From an uncultured Caulobacterales bacterium (lineage in GTDB: Bacteria > Pseudomonadota > Alphaproteobacteria > Caulobacterales > Maricaulaceae), in NCBI GenBank assembly GCA_938009235.1, contig CALLIK010000007.1, positions 372,001 through 436,000 of the forward strand: a stretch of 64,000 nucleotides of DNA, in the 5' to 3' direction. Shown here in pieces: positions 53,927-63,400 of the stretch (its first letter is position 1; every line of letters begins with the position of its first letter). The translations under genes were made by a program, and so were the position numbers. The notes beneath the pieces were generated by a model. That model worked only from the letters and a program-made list of their open reading frames with translations, was not told where the DNA came from and searched no databases.

Positions 53927-54568
53927 ATGACAAACCTTACGCTGAAACCTGGAACCAAAATCGTCGTGGCCTCCCATAATGAGGGCAAGGTACGGGAAAT
54001 CCGCGATCTTCTCGCGCCTTTTGGCTTGTTCACCGTGAGTGCGGCAGAATTAAATCTACCCGAGCCAGACGAGACAGAAGCGACATTTGCGGGCAACGCC
54101 AAACTAAAAGCCGTCGCCGCGGCTAACGCTTCGGGCTTCCCCGCGCTCTCTGATGACAGCGGCTTAGCCGTCGACGCATTGAACGGCGAACCGGGCATTT
54201 ACGCCGCGCGCTGGGCGGAACTCCCGCGCATCGAAGCCGAAACCTATAATCAACGCCGTGATTTTGACATGGCGATGTGGCACGTGAATGATAAAATCGG
54301 AGACAACCCCGATCGCCGCGCACGCTTTATTTGTGCGCTCTGCCTCGCAATGCCAAATGGTGAAACCTCCGTCTATGAAGGCACCGTCGAGGGCGAGATG
54401 ATCTGGCCTCCACGCGGAGACAAAGGCTTTGGCTATGACGCCATTTTCCAACAACTCGGCGAAACCAAAACCTTCGCGGAAATAGACCCCGCCGCGAAAC
54501 ATGCCGTTAGCCACCGCGCCGACGCCTTTGCTAAATTCCTCGCCGACCAATTCCCAAACCGCGCCTAA
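53927..54568 (+). CDS. rdgB: Non-canonical purine NTP pyrophosphatase
   Basis: Removes ITP, dITP and XTP from nucleotide pools. A 213-residue Ham1-type protein with [17 protein letters not shown] at the N-terminus, [33 protein letters not shown] and [10 protein letters not shown]. All substrate-binding blocks are present. hemW follows after 6 bp, the normal pairing. rph, the usual third member, is 48 kb away. Confidence 0.95.
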   Translation: MTNLTLKPGTKIVVASHNEGKVREIRDLLAPFGLFTVSAAELNLPEPDETEATFAGNAKLKAVAAANASGFPALSDDSGLAVDALNGEPGIYAARWAELPRIEAETYNQRRDFDMAMWHVNDKIGDNPDRRARFICALCLAMPNGETSVYEGTVEGEMIWPPRGDKGFGYDAIFQQLGETKTFAEIDPAAKHAVSHRADAFAKFLADQFPNRA

Positions 54569-54574
54569 AATCGC

Positions 54575-55735
54575 ATGACGGATAGCGCCGCCCTCGACCC
54601 GCTCGCCGTCTATATTCATTGGCCTTATTGCGCGCGCATCTGCCCCTATTGCGATTTCAATGTCTATAAACGCAAAGACGACACGGCGCTCTTGCCCGCG
54701 ATCCTCGCTGACCTCGCACATTGGCGAGAGCTGACGGGTCCACGTCGCGTAACCTCGATTCATTTTGGCGGCGGCACGCCGTCCTTGATGAGTCCTGACC
54801 AAGTTGCCACGGTGATAGATACAATCAAAACGCTCTGGATTGCAGACACGCCAGAAATAGCCCCCGAAATAGCTTTGGAAGCCAACCCGCACGAAATGAA
54901 CGCAGACGACTGGCGCGGCTATCGTGCGGCAGGCCTGACGCGGATGTCGCTCGGTATTCAATCCTTCCATGATCCTGCCCTCACATTTCTGGGCCGTGAC
55001 CATAATGGGGCTACGGCGCAGGCCGCGCTCGATTTGGCGCTAGAGATATTTCCCTCCGTTTCTGCGGATTTAATCTTCGGCTGGGCAGGGCAAACGCAAG
55101 CCATGTTGACGGATGATTTACAGCGTATCTTAAACGCAGGCACACAACATATCTCAACCTATCAACTGACGATTGAGGACGGTACAGCCTTCGCGAAAGC
55201 GGAAACTAGAGGCCAAACCCGCGCTGTGGATGCTGACCATTCCGCAGACCTTTATGACCTCGTGCGGGACACATTAATTAATGCTGGGTTCGAGCATTAC
55301 GAAGTTTCGAACTTCGCCAAACCCAACCACCGCTCACGTCATAATCTCGCCTATTGGCAGGGCCTCGATTATGTCGGCGTTGGCCCTGGCGCGCATGGCC
55401 GCGTCACGAAAGATAATCAACGCGCCGCCACAATCGCGCATCTCACGCCCACGGCATATGCGCGTGCCGTCACGAATATAGGCAACGGTATAGAGAGCCG
55501 AGAGGCGCTGACGCCATCGGGTTGGGCAAGCGAATATTTGCTCATGGGGTTACGCATAGACGCAGGCATATCGCTCGCGCGCTACACCGACCTGTCAGGC
55601 ACAATTTTGAATACGGATGAATTAACCGCCTTAATGAAAGACGGCTTTCTACATCTGTCGGGCGACATCTTGCGCGCAACGCCAGACGGACGGCTCGTGC
55701 TAAATGCCGTGACCGAACGCCTCTTGCTCACCTAG
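54575..55735 (+). CDS. hemW: Heme chaperone HemW
   Basis: Radical-SAM-fold protein that binds and delivers heme to membrane respiratory enzymes. The cluster ligands are Cys19, Cys23 and Cys26 in YIHWPYCARICPYCDFNVY; the extra cysteine expected right after the cluster in true HemN is replaced by DFN, as in HemW. IHFGGGTPSLM is the SAM-binding GGGTP motif. It lacks the N-terminal extension of HemN. The 3' end borders a structured RNA candidate. Confidence 0.93.
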   Translation: MTDSAALDPLAVYIHWPYCARICPYCDFNVYKRKDDTALLPAILADLAHWRELTGPRRVTSIHFGGGTPSLMSPDQVATVIDTIKTLWIADTPEIAPEIALEANPHEMNADDWRGYRAAGLTRMSLGIQSFHDPALTFLGRDHNGATAQAALDLALEIFPSVSADLIFGWAGQTQAMLTDDLQRILNAGTQHISTYQLTIEDGTAFAKAETRGQTRAVDADHSADLYDLVRDTLINAGFEHYEVSNFAKPNHRSRHNLAYWQGLDYVGVGPGAHGRVTKDNQRAATIAHLTPTAYARAVTNIGNGIESREALTPSGWASEYLLMGLRIDAGISLARYTDLSGTILNTDELTALMKDGFLHLSGDILRATPDGRLVLNAVTERLLLT

Positions 55736-55948
55736 GGTTTGCCTGCCTCGGAACCGTGTGAGTTCCTGTATCTCTTAGGCTGGAAAAATGTTCCCTATTA
55801 CGGGATGTTCTCGAGGGTATTTCAGGGCCCGGCGGAACCGGAAAGATAGTAGTGTTTTCGGCCCCAGAGGGACCCTCGCGATAACGCCTTTTTCCACTGC
55901 CGGCCGAACACAGAAGTCGTGTCTGAATCAGCTCTCGGCAGGCCACCC
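55735..55948. ncRNA. Candidate structured RNA, possibly 6S RNA, strand unresolved
   Basis: No frame of note, but many nested complementary arms: 55741-55747/55937-55943 (closing, extended outwards by 55735-55737/55946-55948), 55782-55788/55889-55895, 55812-55818/55872-55878, 55825-55829/55860-55864 and 55840-55844/55855-55859. Side hairpins lie at 55750-55766 (5-bp stem), 55792-55805 and 55908-55922. A single long rod closed by the ends, with a bubble bearing small hairpins, recalls 6S RNA. Read on the minus strand, a -35-like TTGTCA and a TAATGT lie upstream (about 55990-55960); on the plus strand a weak hairpin plus T-run lies near 55955-55975. The family is not established. Confidence 0.5.
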
Positions 55949-56389
55949 AAATTGATCGACATTACCCGATTTTTCCCAATGACAAGCGCCACTTCTTTCC
56001 GATCAGATCAATGTGCACATGACCGCCCGTTGAAAGAAGACAGGCCTAGAATGACACAGGTTTTCAATGCGGGGATTATTCTCTGTGGTTTTATTGTAAG
56101 CGGTTGAAAATAAAGGGTGTTAGTTTTTCTAAAGCGGGGAGTGTTATTTTCAAGCTTAAGGCAGGAGCAGTACGCGAGTGTCTTAGATTAGGTAACTCCA
56201 AGACACTCCCGATAATAAAGGAAACTAAATGCACTTAGTGTGACTGGCCAGTTGTAAATAAGCATTTGCTATCAGATAGTATTCTAGTGAAGGGTTTTTA
56301 ATAAACATGTAGAAATAAATTGTGGCAATCATGCAATATGTCACGGTGCGTCTCCTTTGTACCAAAAGTCGAGCTTGCCGCAAATCAGC
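55949..56389. other. Intergenic, AT-rich approach to an accessory gene
   Basis: No gene is supported. The sequence becomes AT-rich from about 56080. Two similar stretches (GGGTGTTAGTTTTT near 56115 and GGAGTGTTATTTTC near 56139) and a 9-bp inverted repeat (56176-56208) are present. Confidence 0.4.
56176..56208. promoter_or_regulatory. 9-bp inverted repeat ahead of the AT-rich HTH gene
   Basis: GAGTGTCTT (56176-56184) and AAGACACTC (56200-56208) flank 15 bases. No T-run follows, so an operator or leader hairpin is favoured. Confidence 0.45.
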
Positions 56390-57673
56390 ATGAAAATTGT
56401 ACGTGAGGGTACGTGGATAGATATGAGTGAAGAAGACAAATTTTTTTGGAAAGCGGTTGGCCAATTATTTGCCGACTATCGACATAAATCTGGCAATTAT
56501 AACACCCAACAAGATGTAGCTGATGAACTTGGTTTGGAGTCTAAGAGTAGTGTTAGTGATATAGAAAATGGGAGAAACTATAAAAAGGGATTACGAGCAG
56601 AAACCATCGAAAATTTTCAGGTGTTGTTGGACATCCCTCAAGAAGAAATTACGTCACTATGTAAAAAATACGGAAAACAGCCTTTTTTACCATTTGAACC
56701 TTTAGGGTCGCGATTAGTATATCTCTCAGAGTTTGATTTGGATAATGGGCCTCATAGTAACGAAATTGATTGGAGCTTTCGTTCTGCAGTTCTTGCGCTT
56801 TTTATATATGGTGCAATGGCAGATGTCGTCACTTTTCAGTTCTCTGCACCGCTTAAAATGAGGGCTCTCTCTCAAGCTATTCCAGTATTCAAATTAGCAT
56901 TTCAGGTTAATGAGAAATGGGAAAAGAAGCCACTCTTCTCGATGCTTCGAAGTGAGGAAACGCCTTACTTTAGTGATTACCTATCTAGAAGGCGGAGTTT
57001 TCTTAAAGCCGAAACTGATAATCCGGAAGTTGTCAGTTATGAAAAATCTGGGGCGAAAGCATCTGCATTGTCGTTGGATGAAATATTTTTAGAAACAGAT
57101 TTTAAGTATAAAAAAAAATCGATTGGCCGAATAATTACAACAGAAATTCGAGCTTATTTTCAAAATGAAGACCGTCGAAGTAAAACCTATCAATTGATTT
57201 ATCCATATTGGACCGACCCAACTCTATTTCAAACTTTCCGCGTGAAATCTGAAATGATGGATCATCAAAACAGTCTTAGTGTGAGGGGGCGTGAATTTTT
57301 AGGCAAAGATATGCGTGTATTGTACCATCGTGCAAATGCGCAAGCCAATTCTTCTTTCCTCGACACTGACACAGAGTGGCGTCTAGATTATCTAGCAAGT
57401 ATTTTTCATGCTTTCGGAGTGTCTGATTATATTTACAGTTTGGTTGAGGGGGGCCTTACTGATGAAATTAACCGATTTCTTTTTCGACTTAGAGCGCATC
57501 ATACATTTTGTGTTTTTAAGAATATATACTTTGAGAGTCATTCTGGTTTGGGTGTAAAAAGTATTTTGGCGGCAGTGCAAGCAATCTGTCTGGTTTTACC
57601 TAAAGTGGAAAATGAAGATCAAATTTTAGATCGAGTTGACCATGTAACCTTCAGTTTGATGTCCACAAGATAA
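56390..57673 (+). CDS. Unknown AT-rich protein with N-terminal helix-turn-helix
   Basis: About 427 residues. The first about 95 hold an XRE-like HTH (NTQQDVADELGLESKSSVSDIENGR). The remaining 330 residues match nothing I know; they are rich in Phe, Tyr and Lys without membrane helices. Base composition is much more AT-rich than the flanking core genes, suggesting transfer. No partner gene is adjacent. The start is uncertain: ATG 56390 or ATG 56423; an upstream TTG at 56357 is less likely. Phage-related or defence-related regulation is speculation. Confidence 0.7.
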   Translation: MKIVREGTWIDMSEEDKFFWKAVGQLFADYRHKSGNYNTQQDVADELGLESKSSVSDIENGRNYKKGLRAETIENFQVLLDIPQEEITSLCKKYGKQPFLPFEPLGSRLVYLSEFDLDNGPHSNEIDWSFRSAVLALFIYGAMADVVTFQFSAPLKMRALSQAIPVFKLAFQVNEKWEKKPLFSMLRSEETPYFSDYLSRRRSFLKAETDNPEVVSYEKSGAKASALSLDEIFLETDFKYKKKSIGRIITTEIRAYFQNEDRRSKTYQLIYPYWTDPTLFQTFRVKSEMMDHQNSLSVRGREFLGKDMRVLYHRANAQANSSFLDTDTEWRLDYLASIFHAFGVSDYIYSLVEGGLTDEINRFLFRLRAHHTFCVFKNIYFESHSGLGVKSILAAVQAICLVLPKVENEDQILDRVDHVTFSLMSTR

Positions 57674-57821
57674 CACTGCTGCGTATAATAATATCAACAT
57701 TTTTGGTTTGACATTAACAGCTACCTTATACGCGGCTAGTTTCAGACGAATTGTGTCCATTCAAACCACCACCCCACACATCGGAGGTGATGTAATATTT
57801 AGTGTTAAACCCGCGAGCCGA

Positions 57822-58673
57822 TTATTCGGCGGCTGCGAACCCGCATTGCTTTTGCTCCATCGAAATCTGCTTGGTTAAGCGGACTGCGTTTTGAGCATAG
57901 GCTTCTGTGACGGTGCCTTGGTTGACAGTTTTCCCGCGCAATGTGCTGACGTCTTCACACAGATGGAACACAAGCTGCGAGGAGGATTTCTTCGCGCCAT
58001 TTTTCGGAGCGATCCAATACACAACATCTAATCCATCTGGATTCGCGTCGCTTTTTGTCGCTTCTGCAACGGCTTCGGAGTCGTCAACGATGTCTTGGGC
58101 TTGGCCCGCGACTTCTGGTGAACAGGCCGTTGTTGGTGCCTTGGCTTTAATTTGCGCGGCACATTCATTCATGTCCTGCGAATATTGCTCAGTGGAGGGT
58201 GGGTCGATGCTGACGCCGAACATCGCAGCCACAGCGAACAAAGCTGCGCCAACTGCGCCTGCTACTTTTTTGTTTTTTGGGTCCATGTCTTTATCAAGGA
58301 AGATCAGCGCCAATAACGGTACAAAAGCAATCAGCGTGATAATCATACCGAGTTGGTTCTGGACGAAGAATTTAACTTTGTCTTCTTTGCTCGCAGGATC
58401 ATGCTTGTTGGATTTTTTCCAAAGGATGCTACCTGCAATCGCGAAGATGGCGATGCCAACCATAAGGCTGATAAGTAGGACAAGATTGCCGCTGTCGAAT
58501 TTGTTTTTCAGAAGCAGAATGATGGCGACGATCTCTGTGCCAATCGCGACGACCCAAGAGCCTGCGGCGAGCAAGCGAAGCTTTTTGGCTTTGCCTTTTT
58601 GGTCCTGCGAGGCTTGCCACGCATTCGTGACGTCAGCCTTGGCTGCGTCTTCTGTTGGTTTATTATCGGCCAT
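57822..58673 (-). CDS. Membrane protein of unknown function
   Basis: A 283-residue protein: charged N-terminus, then four membrane helices (about 33-55, 63-85, 108-125, 136-153), then an extracytoplasmic-type domain of about 130 residues with four cysteines (NECAAQ, TACSPE, HLCEDV, KQCGFA) that could make two disulfides. No family is recognised. Like the preceding gene it stands between hemW and lpoA, which are neighbours in many relatives. Confidence 0.7.
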   Translation of the reverse strand: MADNKPTEDAAKADVTNAWQASQDQKGKAKKLRLLAAGSWVVAIGTEIVAIILLLKNKFDSGNLVLLISLMVGIAIFAIAGSILWKKSNKHDPASKEDKVKFFVQNQLGMIITLIAFVPLLALIFLDKDMDPKNKKVAGAVGAALFAVAAMFGVSIDPPSTEQYSQDMNECAAQIKAKAPTTACSPEVAGQAQDIVDDSEAVAEATKSDANPDGLDVVYWIAPKNGAKKSSSQLVFHLCEDVSTLRGKTVNQGTVTEAYAQNAVRLTKQISMEQKQCGFAAAE

Positions 58674-58813
58674 GTTTTAATTCCTAGATGTCTACGGTTT
58701 AACGGACCCACGCCACGCCAGTGCAGTCAGCTCTGTTAACCATACTAAAGCGCTACCGCGCATAATGCGAGGGCAATTTATTTAGAGGGAATTACGTCTG
58801 AAAGTGGGAGGTT

Positions 58814-60235
58814 TTAGCTTCCGCCCGACACAGTGCGGGGGGCAGGGTCAATCACCACAAAACGTCCGTTCAGGATTTGATAGACGGCCAGTCCGCGTTG
58901 TGGGCGACCATCATAATCAAAGCTGACCAAACCATCGACGCCGTAAAAGCCTTGCGGGTTTTCTGCGCGGGCATAGCGTTGCTTTGGGTCTCCGTCAGCG
59001 ACATAGGCGCCCATCATCACAGCATCATACGCGAGGCTCGCGAGGGTTGAGGCTGTCTCGCCATATGTGCGATCATAGCTATCGAGAAACGGTTGTTGCG
59101 TATCCTTATCAGGTCCCGCGAAGAGGCCACGGCTGAGGGCAGGTTCGCGAACTGTATCAGGGTCAGCCCAACGGGACGTGCCCATGAATTGAACTTCTGC
59201 GGGATCAATGTCGTAATATGGCAGCAGCGGCGCGAGTGAGCGCAGCGCTGTTCCGCCTTCGGGCAGAAGGATCGCCTCAAAGCTCATTGGTGTTGCGTCG
59301 TTATTTGCGCGGGCTTGAGCTTCGCCTTCGGCATAGAATTTCGCAAGCTTTTGAGCCGGTGCTTGCATGACGGTGATGTCATTGCCTGCGTAGGATTCCG
59401 CTGCCGTGACTTCGCCAAAGTTAGCTTCGACCTTGGCATCAAAGGCGGTCTTGACGCGGCGGCCATAGGCGCTGTCGGGGCCAAGAAAGGCAAAGCGCGT
59501 GGTGCCAGTGCTGGAGACATAATCGATGATGCGCGCGACTTCGGCTTCCGGCGGGAAGGACAGCAAATATGCGCCGTCGCCAGCGACAGTTTGGTCCGTG
59601 GAAAATGCAATCAAGGGCGTCTTTGTTTTGCGCGCCTCTTTGGTGGCGGCTTTCACATTATTCGCCAAGATCGGCCCAAGGATGACATCTGCGCCTGCGG
59701 AGATGGCCGCTTTCGTTGCCGAGCGTGCGCCGTCTTCAGTCCCTTTGGTATCAAGGGCGATCAGTAGCACATCCGTGTCTTGGCGGGCAAAGACGGCCAT
59801 TTCAGCTGCGCGGTACATAGACTGCGCTTCTTGCGCGAGGCGCGAAGAGGACGTCGAGAACGGGAGGAGCAGAGCGAGACGTTTTGTATCGCGTCCCGTC
59901 ATATGCGGTGGCGTCATGCCGTCTCGGTTATTATAATATGTGCCCGCTGGAACGGCTGGAACGCGCTCGGGTTCTTTAGGTGTCTCAACAGCAGGCGTAT
60001 TGGCTTCGGGGGCATCTACGGTGTCGACTGGCGCTTTTGGAATCTCGTTTGGCGTGGGTGTTGGAGTTTGCGTATCGGTAGGTGTTGTCGCGATCGGCTC
60101 AGCGGGGCGCTGAACAACAGGGGCAGGCTCTTGCGATCCGATTGGGCCTGTTGTCGTGCAGGCAGACATGATCACTGCGCATGCGCACAGCAAGGTTGCT
60201 TTTAAAGAGTGGCCAAACGGATTTTGGTTGGGCAT
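58814..60235 (-). CDS. LpoA/YraM-like penicillin-binding protein activator
   Basis: A 473-residue lipoprotein (lipobox IMSAC near residue 25) with a Pro/Thr-rich linker (about 30-100) and a periplasmic-binding-protein (Leu/Ile/Val-type) fold from LALLLPFSTSSSRLAQEAQ onward. The E. coli relative LpoA activates PBP1a at the outer membrane; only the C-terminal fold corresponds here, as in other alphaproteobacteria. It diverges from rsmI across 41 bp, a conserved arrangement. Confidence 0.85.
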   Translation of the reverse strand: MPNQNPFGHSLKATLLCACAVIMSACTTTGPIGSQEPAPVVQRPAEPIATTPTDTQTPTPTPNEIPKAPVDTVDAPEANTPAVETPKEPERVPAVPAGTYYNNRDGMTPPHMTGRDTKRLALLLPFSTSSSRLAQEAQSMYRAAEMAVFARQDTDVLLIALDTKGTEDGARSATKAAISAGADVILGPILANNVKAATKEARKTKTPLIAFSTDQTVAGDGAYLLSFPPEAEVARIIDYVSSTGTTRFAFLGPDSAYGRRVKTAFDAKVEANFGEVTAAESYAGNDITVMQAPAQKLAKFYAEGEAQARANNDATPMSFEAILLPEGGTALRSLAPLLPYYDIDPAEVQFMGTSRWADPDTVREPALSRGLFAGPDKDTQQPFLDSYDRTYGETASTLASLAYDAVMMGAYVADGDPKQRYARAENPQGFYGVDGLVSFDYDGRPQRGLAVYQILNGRFVVIDPAPRTVSGGS

Positions 60236-60276
60236 GTTAAGATTTACCTTCTTACGCTTTTGCGCGGATCATCATT

Positions 60277-61197
60277 GTGTCAGTACCATCTTCTAAGCCG
60301 CACCAACGCGTCCCGCAACACCCGATAGGCGAATTGACTCAGTCGGATACACCCATTCGGCTGGATTCTGGCCTTTATGTCATCGCGACGCCCATCGGTA
60401 ATTTACGTGACATTACCTTACGCGCCTTGGATGTGTTGGGCTCAGCGGATCGGGTATTAGCTGAAGATACACGCCAAACTGGAAAATTATTCGAAGCCTA
60501 TGGCCTTAAAAATACCCTAACCGCCTATCATGACCATAATGCGGCAGCTCGTATCCCGCAGGTGATGGGATGGCTTGCAGAGGGGCAAAGCGTTGCTCTC
60601 GTGAGTGATGCAGGTACGCCTTTAGTCTCTGACCCGGGGTTTAAATTGGTGCGTGAAGCCACGGCGCAAGGCCATAATGTCTTCCCATTACCGGGCGCAT
60701 CGGCTGTGTTGGCGGGGCTAGTGAAATCGGGCCTCCCGAGTGACCGGTTTTTATTCGCAGGGTTTTTACCCGCAAAATCAGCGGCCCGTAAACGCGAAAT
60801 AGAGGCACTCAAGACTGTGCAAGCCACGCTCGTTTTCTTTGAAACGGGCCCGCGTATAAAAGCCTGCCTGACCGATATGGCCGAGGTTTTGGGCGAGCGC
60901 GACGTCGTCCTGACGCGGGAATTGACCAAACGATATGAAGAAGCGCGGACGGGGAGTTTCGCCGAACTTATCACCTCCGTTGAGGCTGATGCGCCGCGCG
61001 GGGAACTTGTCCTGCTGATCGGGCCTCCGGGCGAAGACACAGGATGGGACGCCGCGCGCGTAGAGCTGGCCTTGGGGAAACTCATTCCAGAACAAGGCGT
61101 GAAACGCGCCAGTGCAGATGTTGCGGAACTCTCAGGTTGGACCAAACGAGATGTCTACGCTTTGGCACTCACGCTTAAAACTCCGCGTGAAGGATGA
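60277..61197 (+). CDS. rsmI: 16S rRNA C1402 2'-O-methyltransferase
   Basis: SAM-dependent methylation of C1402 in the ribosomal P site. Tetrapyrrole-methylase-like fold: LYVIATPIGNLRDITLRAL, EDTRQTGKL, ALVSDAGTPLVSDPGFKLV and LPGASAVLAGLVKSGLPSDRF are canonical. The GTG at 60277 is used; the protein has 306 residues. It overlaps yraN by 4 bp (ATGA). Confidence 0.95.
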   Translation: MSVPSSKPHQRVPQHPIGELTQSDTPIRLDSGLYVIATPIGNLRDITLRALDVLGSADRVLAEDTRQTGKLFEAYGLKNTLTAYHDHNAAARIPQVMGWLAEGQSVALVSDAGTPLVSDPGFKLVREATAQGHNVFPLPGASAVLAGLVKSGLPSDRFLFAGFLPAKSAARKREIEALKTVQATLVFFETGPRIKACLTDMAEVLGERDVVLTRELTKRYEEARTGSFAELITSVEADAPRGELVLLIGPPGEDTGWDAARVELALGKLIPEQGVKRASADVAELSGWTKRDVYALALTLKTPREG

Positions 61198-61574
61198 GCC
61201 AAACCCGCCGCCAAATTGAAGCCGAAAGCCGAAAGGCTGAAGATCACGTTGCGCGATGGTTAAAGTTTCGCGGATGGAAAGTCCTCGCGCAACGGTTCAA
61301 AACGCCAGAGGGCGAAGTTGATATTATTGCACGTAAAAAAGAGATCATTGCTTTTGTTGAGGTGAAACAACGCACGCGCCTGTCCCCGACAGAAGATGTT
61401 CTCACGGCCAGTAATATCTCGCGCGTCATGGAAGCTGCAGAAATCTGGGTTGAAAGAAATTTCGAAACACTTGGCACAGATTTCGAAATTCGCTTTGACC
61501 TTGCGCTTATCGAAGGCCGCCTCACGGCGCTCTCTCGCGTAGATTATACGCCAAATGCATTTTCTGGATTTTAA
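61194..61574 (+). CDS. yraN: YraN (UPF0102) nuclease-like protein
   Basis: A 126-residue protein with a restriction-endonuclease-like fold: AEDHVARWLKFRGWKVLAQ, then PEGEVDIIARKKEIIAFVEVKQR, holding the Asp and Glu-x-Lys type residues. Function is unsettled. It is translationally coupled to rsmI, as in most proteobacteria. Confidence 0.92.
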   Translation: MSQTRRQIEAESRKAEDHVARWLKFRGWKVLAQRFKTPEGEVDIIARKKEIIAFVEVKQRTRLSPTEDVLTASNISRVMEAAEIWVERNFETLGTDFEIRFDLALIEGRLTALSRVDYTPNAFSGF

Positions 61575-61631
61575 TGATTTTCGCGCCCTGAAGTAACCTT
61601 ACGTTCACCCTGTTCCTTTACCTTTCCGCCT

Positions 61632-62651
61632 ATGAAACATCTCATCCGCCCTACATTCGCTCTTTTTCTAGCTACGACCTTGTCAGGTTGCGCCATTGCG
61701 AGTGCAGGTATCAAGAAGGGTGATGAACGAAGTTTTGTTGGCTCCGTCAAAGATGTGAACGCAGGCCGTGTCATTGAAGCCCGCATGAGACGCGCTTTAG
61801 ATTTTAAACTCAGTGGCGTGGATGTTGAGGTGGCTCAAGGTATTGTTTTGCTCTCTGGTAATGTTCCGACACAAAAAGATAAAATTGAAGCGACCCGTAT
61901 CGCGTGGTCTGCACGCGGCATTGAACAAGTTGGCAATGAAACGCTTATCAAAGGGAAACAGTCTTTTATCCGTAACACAAAAGATGGCGTCTTAGAGAAA
62001 TCAGTGCGCGCACGATTGGCTGCGGACAAGCTCGTGAAATCGCGTAACTTTAATATCGAAACACATGACGGCATTGTTTATGTCATGGGCGTCGCCCGTA
62101 CCGAGCGAGAGCTTGAGCGCGCCGCAGAGATTGCCGCGACGACACGCGGTGCGAACCAAGTTATTTCCTATGCACGGATTGCAGATTTACCTGCAGCCAA
62201 GCGAATGGAATTAGAAGCTCAAGCCGACGCGATTATTACGCCAAAGCGTCAGTTGCCTAGCATATTGCAAGCCGGGCCGAATGGACAGATCCCGCAGGCA
62301 CCGTCCTTGGATACACAAGTTTCGAATAATATAGCGAAACCTGAATTATTTTCACCTGAGGCGCCTGACGAGTTTTTTGAATCGCAAGCCGCAGCCCCTA
62401 TCACTAATCTTCCAATGAACCAGCCTATTCCGTTCGTTGCGCCAACCGCGCCTAATCAAATCCAAATGGGTGAGCGTTTAGGCAAAGAATTACCGTCCAA
62501 TGAAGAACTTGGGGCGTATAGAACCGGCCAAGCTGGAGAGGCAATCTCTATTATAGAGAGTGCGCCATATTATGTTGATCCTGATACTGGCAAAGAAATT
62601 CCGATCCGCTTTGACGTCAATGGGAACATCGTTCCGCTTATTATTAAATAG
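61632..62651 (+). CDS. BON-domain lipoprotein, DolP-like
   Basis: A 339-residue lipoprotein (lipobox LSGC near residue 20) with two BON domains at about 52-115 (RRALDFKLSGVDVEVAQGIVLLSGNV) and 130-190 (VKSRNFNIETHDGIVYVMGVARTERELERA), then a Pro/Asn-rich C-terminal extension of about 140 residues absent from E. coli DolP (YraP). It follows yraN as yraP does in enterobacteria. A role in outer-membrane integrity is inferred. Confidence 0.87.
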   Translation: MKHLIRPTFALFLATTLSGCAIASAGIKKGDERSFVGSVKDVNAGRVIEARMRRALDFKLSGVDVEVAQGIVLLSGNVPTQKDKIEATRIAWSARGIEQVGNETLIKGKQSFIRNTKDGVLEKSVRARLAADKLVKSRNFNIETHDGIVYVMGVARTERELERAAEIAATTRGANQVISYARIADLPAAKRMELEAQADAIITPKRQLPSILQAGPNGQIPQAPSLDTQVSNNIAKPELFSPEAPDEFFESQAAAPITNLPMNQPIPFVAPTAPNQIQMGERLGKELPSNEELGAYRTGQAGEAISIIESAPYYVDPDTGKEIPIRFDVNGNIVPLIIK

Positions 62652-62775
62652 ACCTTACGATGAGTGAGGTGCGGTCTAGACGTGTAAATGCGTGAAAATT
62701 CCGTAATGCGACCATTCAGGGTTCCTTCATATGAAATACAGCAAATAGTAACCCTATTATTTAATGGGGGTTCTA

Positions 62776-63360
62776 ATGAACATTTCAAAATCAATCGTTG
62801 CTTTATCTCTGGCTCTAACTTTGACGGCCTGTCAAACGACAAGCCCATCAATTTCTCCGAGTGACCTCCTGCTAGCCAATATCGATACATCGGTCATTTC
62901 GCAGAGCGCAAGTTTGTCAACACTTGGCACAACAAATCCAACCTGCGCGACCTTTTATGAAAACGCCTCTAAGCTCTTGAGCCAACCTGTTGTGTCGGAC
63001 GTGATTTCGACAAAGCCATCCTTTGGCAGCGTTCTTCTTAAAACGGTTGTCTTGGGCACTCTATCTGGCGTGTCTGGCGGGGCCGTCGCTGGATTAGGTA
63101 TAGGCAGCGCATTAGCAGAAACGGCTGCGGTGGCTACAGCGAGCCAAGTGACGTATGGTCTCGGCAGTTCCGTTTACGACAGTGTCGGCGATAAAATAGC
63201 GGATGGCGCTGATGCAGCGACGGCTGCCGCGAACCTACCGACATTATCACCACTGGCGGAAATTGAAAAAGCTGCAGCTCAAATCGGATGTGTGGCACCT
63301 GATGCCGCGTCAATTGCAGCGTATAATGCAGAAGTTCTCGCGTATGAGGCTCTTAAGTAA
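62776..63360 (+). CDS. Small putative lipoprotein, unknown
   Basis: A 194-residue product with a signal peptide and lipobox LTAC (Cys19). The middle has a glycine/alanine-rich hydrophobic stretch (TLSGVSGGAVAGLGIGSALA) like a glycine-zipper region, and two cysteines. No family is certain. ATG 62776 is preferred to ATG 62764, since GGGG lies at a suitable distance. Confidence 0.7.
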   Translation: MNISKSIVALSLALTLTACQTTSPSISPSDLLLANIDTSVISQSASLSTLGTTNPTCATFYENASKLLSQPVVSDVISTKPSFGSVLLKTVVLGTLSGVSGGAVAGLGIGSALAETAAVATASQVTYGLGSSVYDSVGDKIADGADAATAAANLPTLSPLAEIEKAAAQIGCVAPDAASIAAYNAEVLAYEALK

Positions 63361-63400
63361 GCTCGTTCCTAAACTAAATATAGTCTGTAAACTTTAGGAT

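Noticed and set aside
54164..55003. 279-codon minus-strand frame over rdgB and hemW
   Set aside because: Antisense to two firm core genes; composition typical of a shadow frame.
55919..56107. 62-codon frame after the structured RNA
   Set aside because: Short, overlaps the RNA candidate, and no ribosome-binding site.
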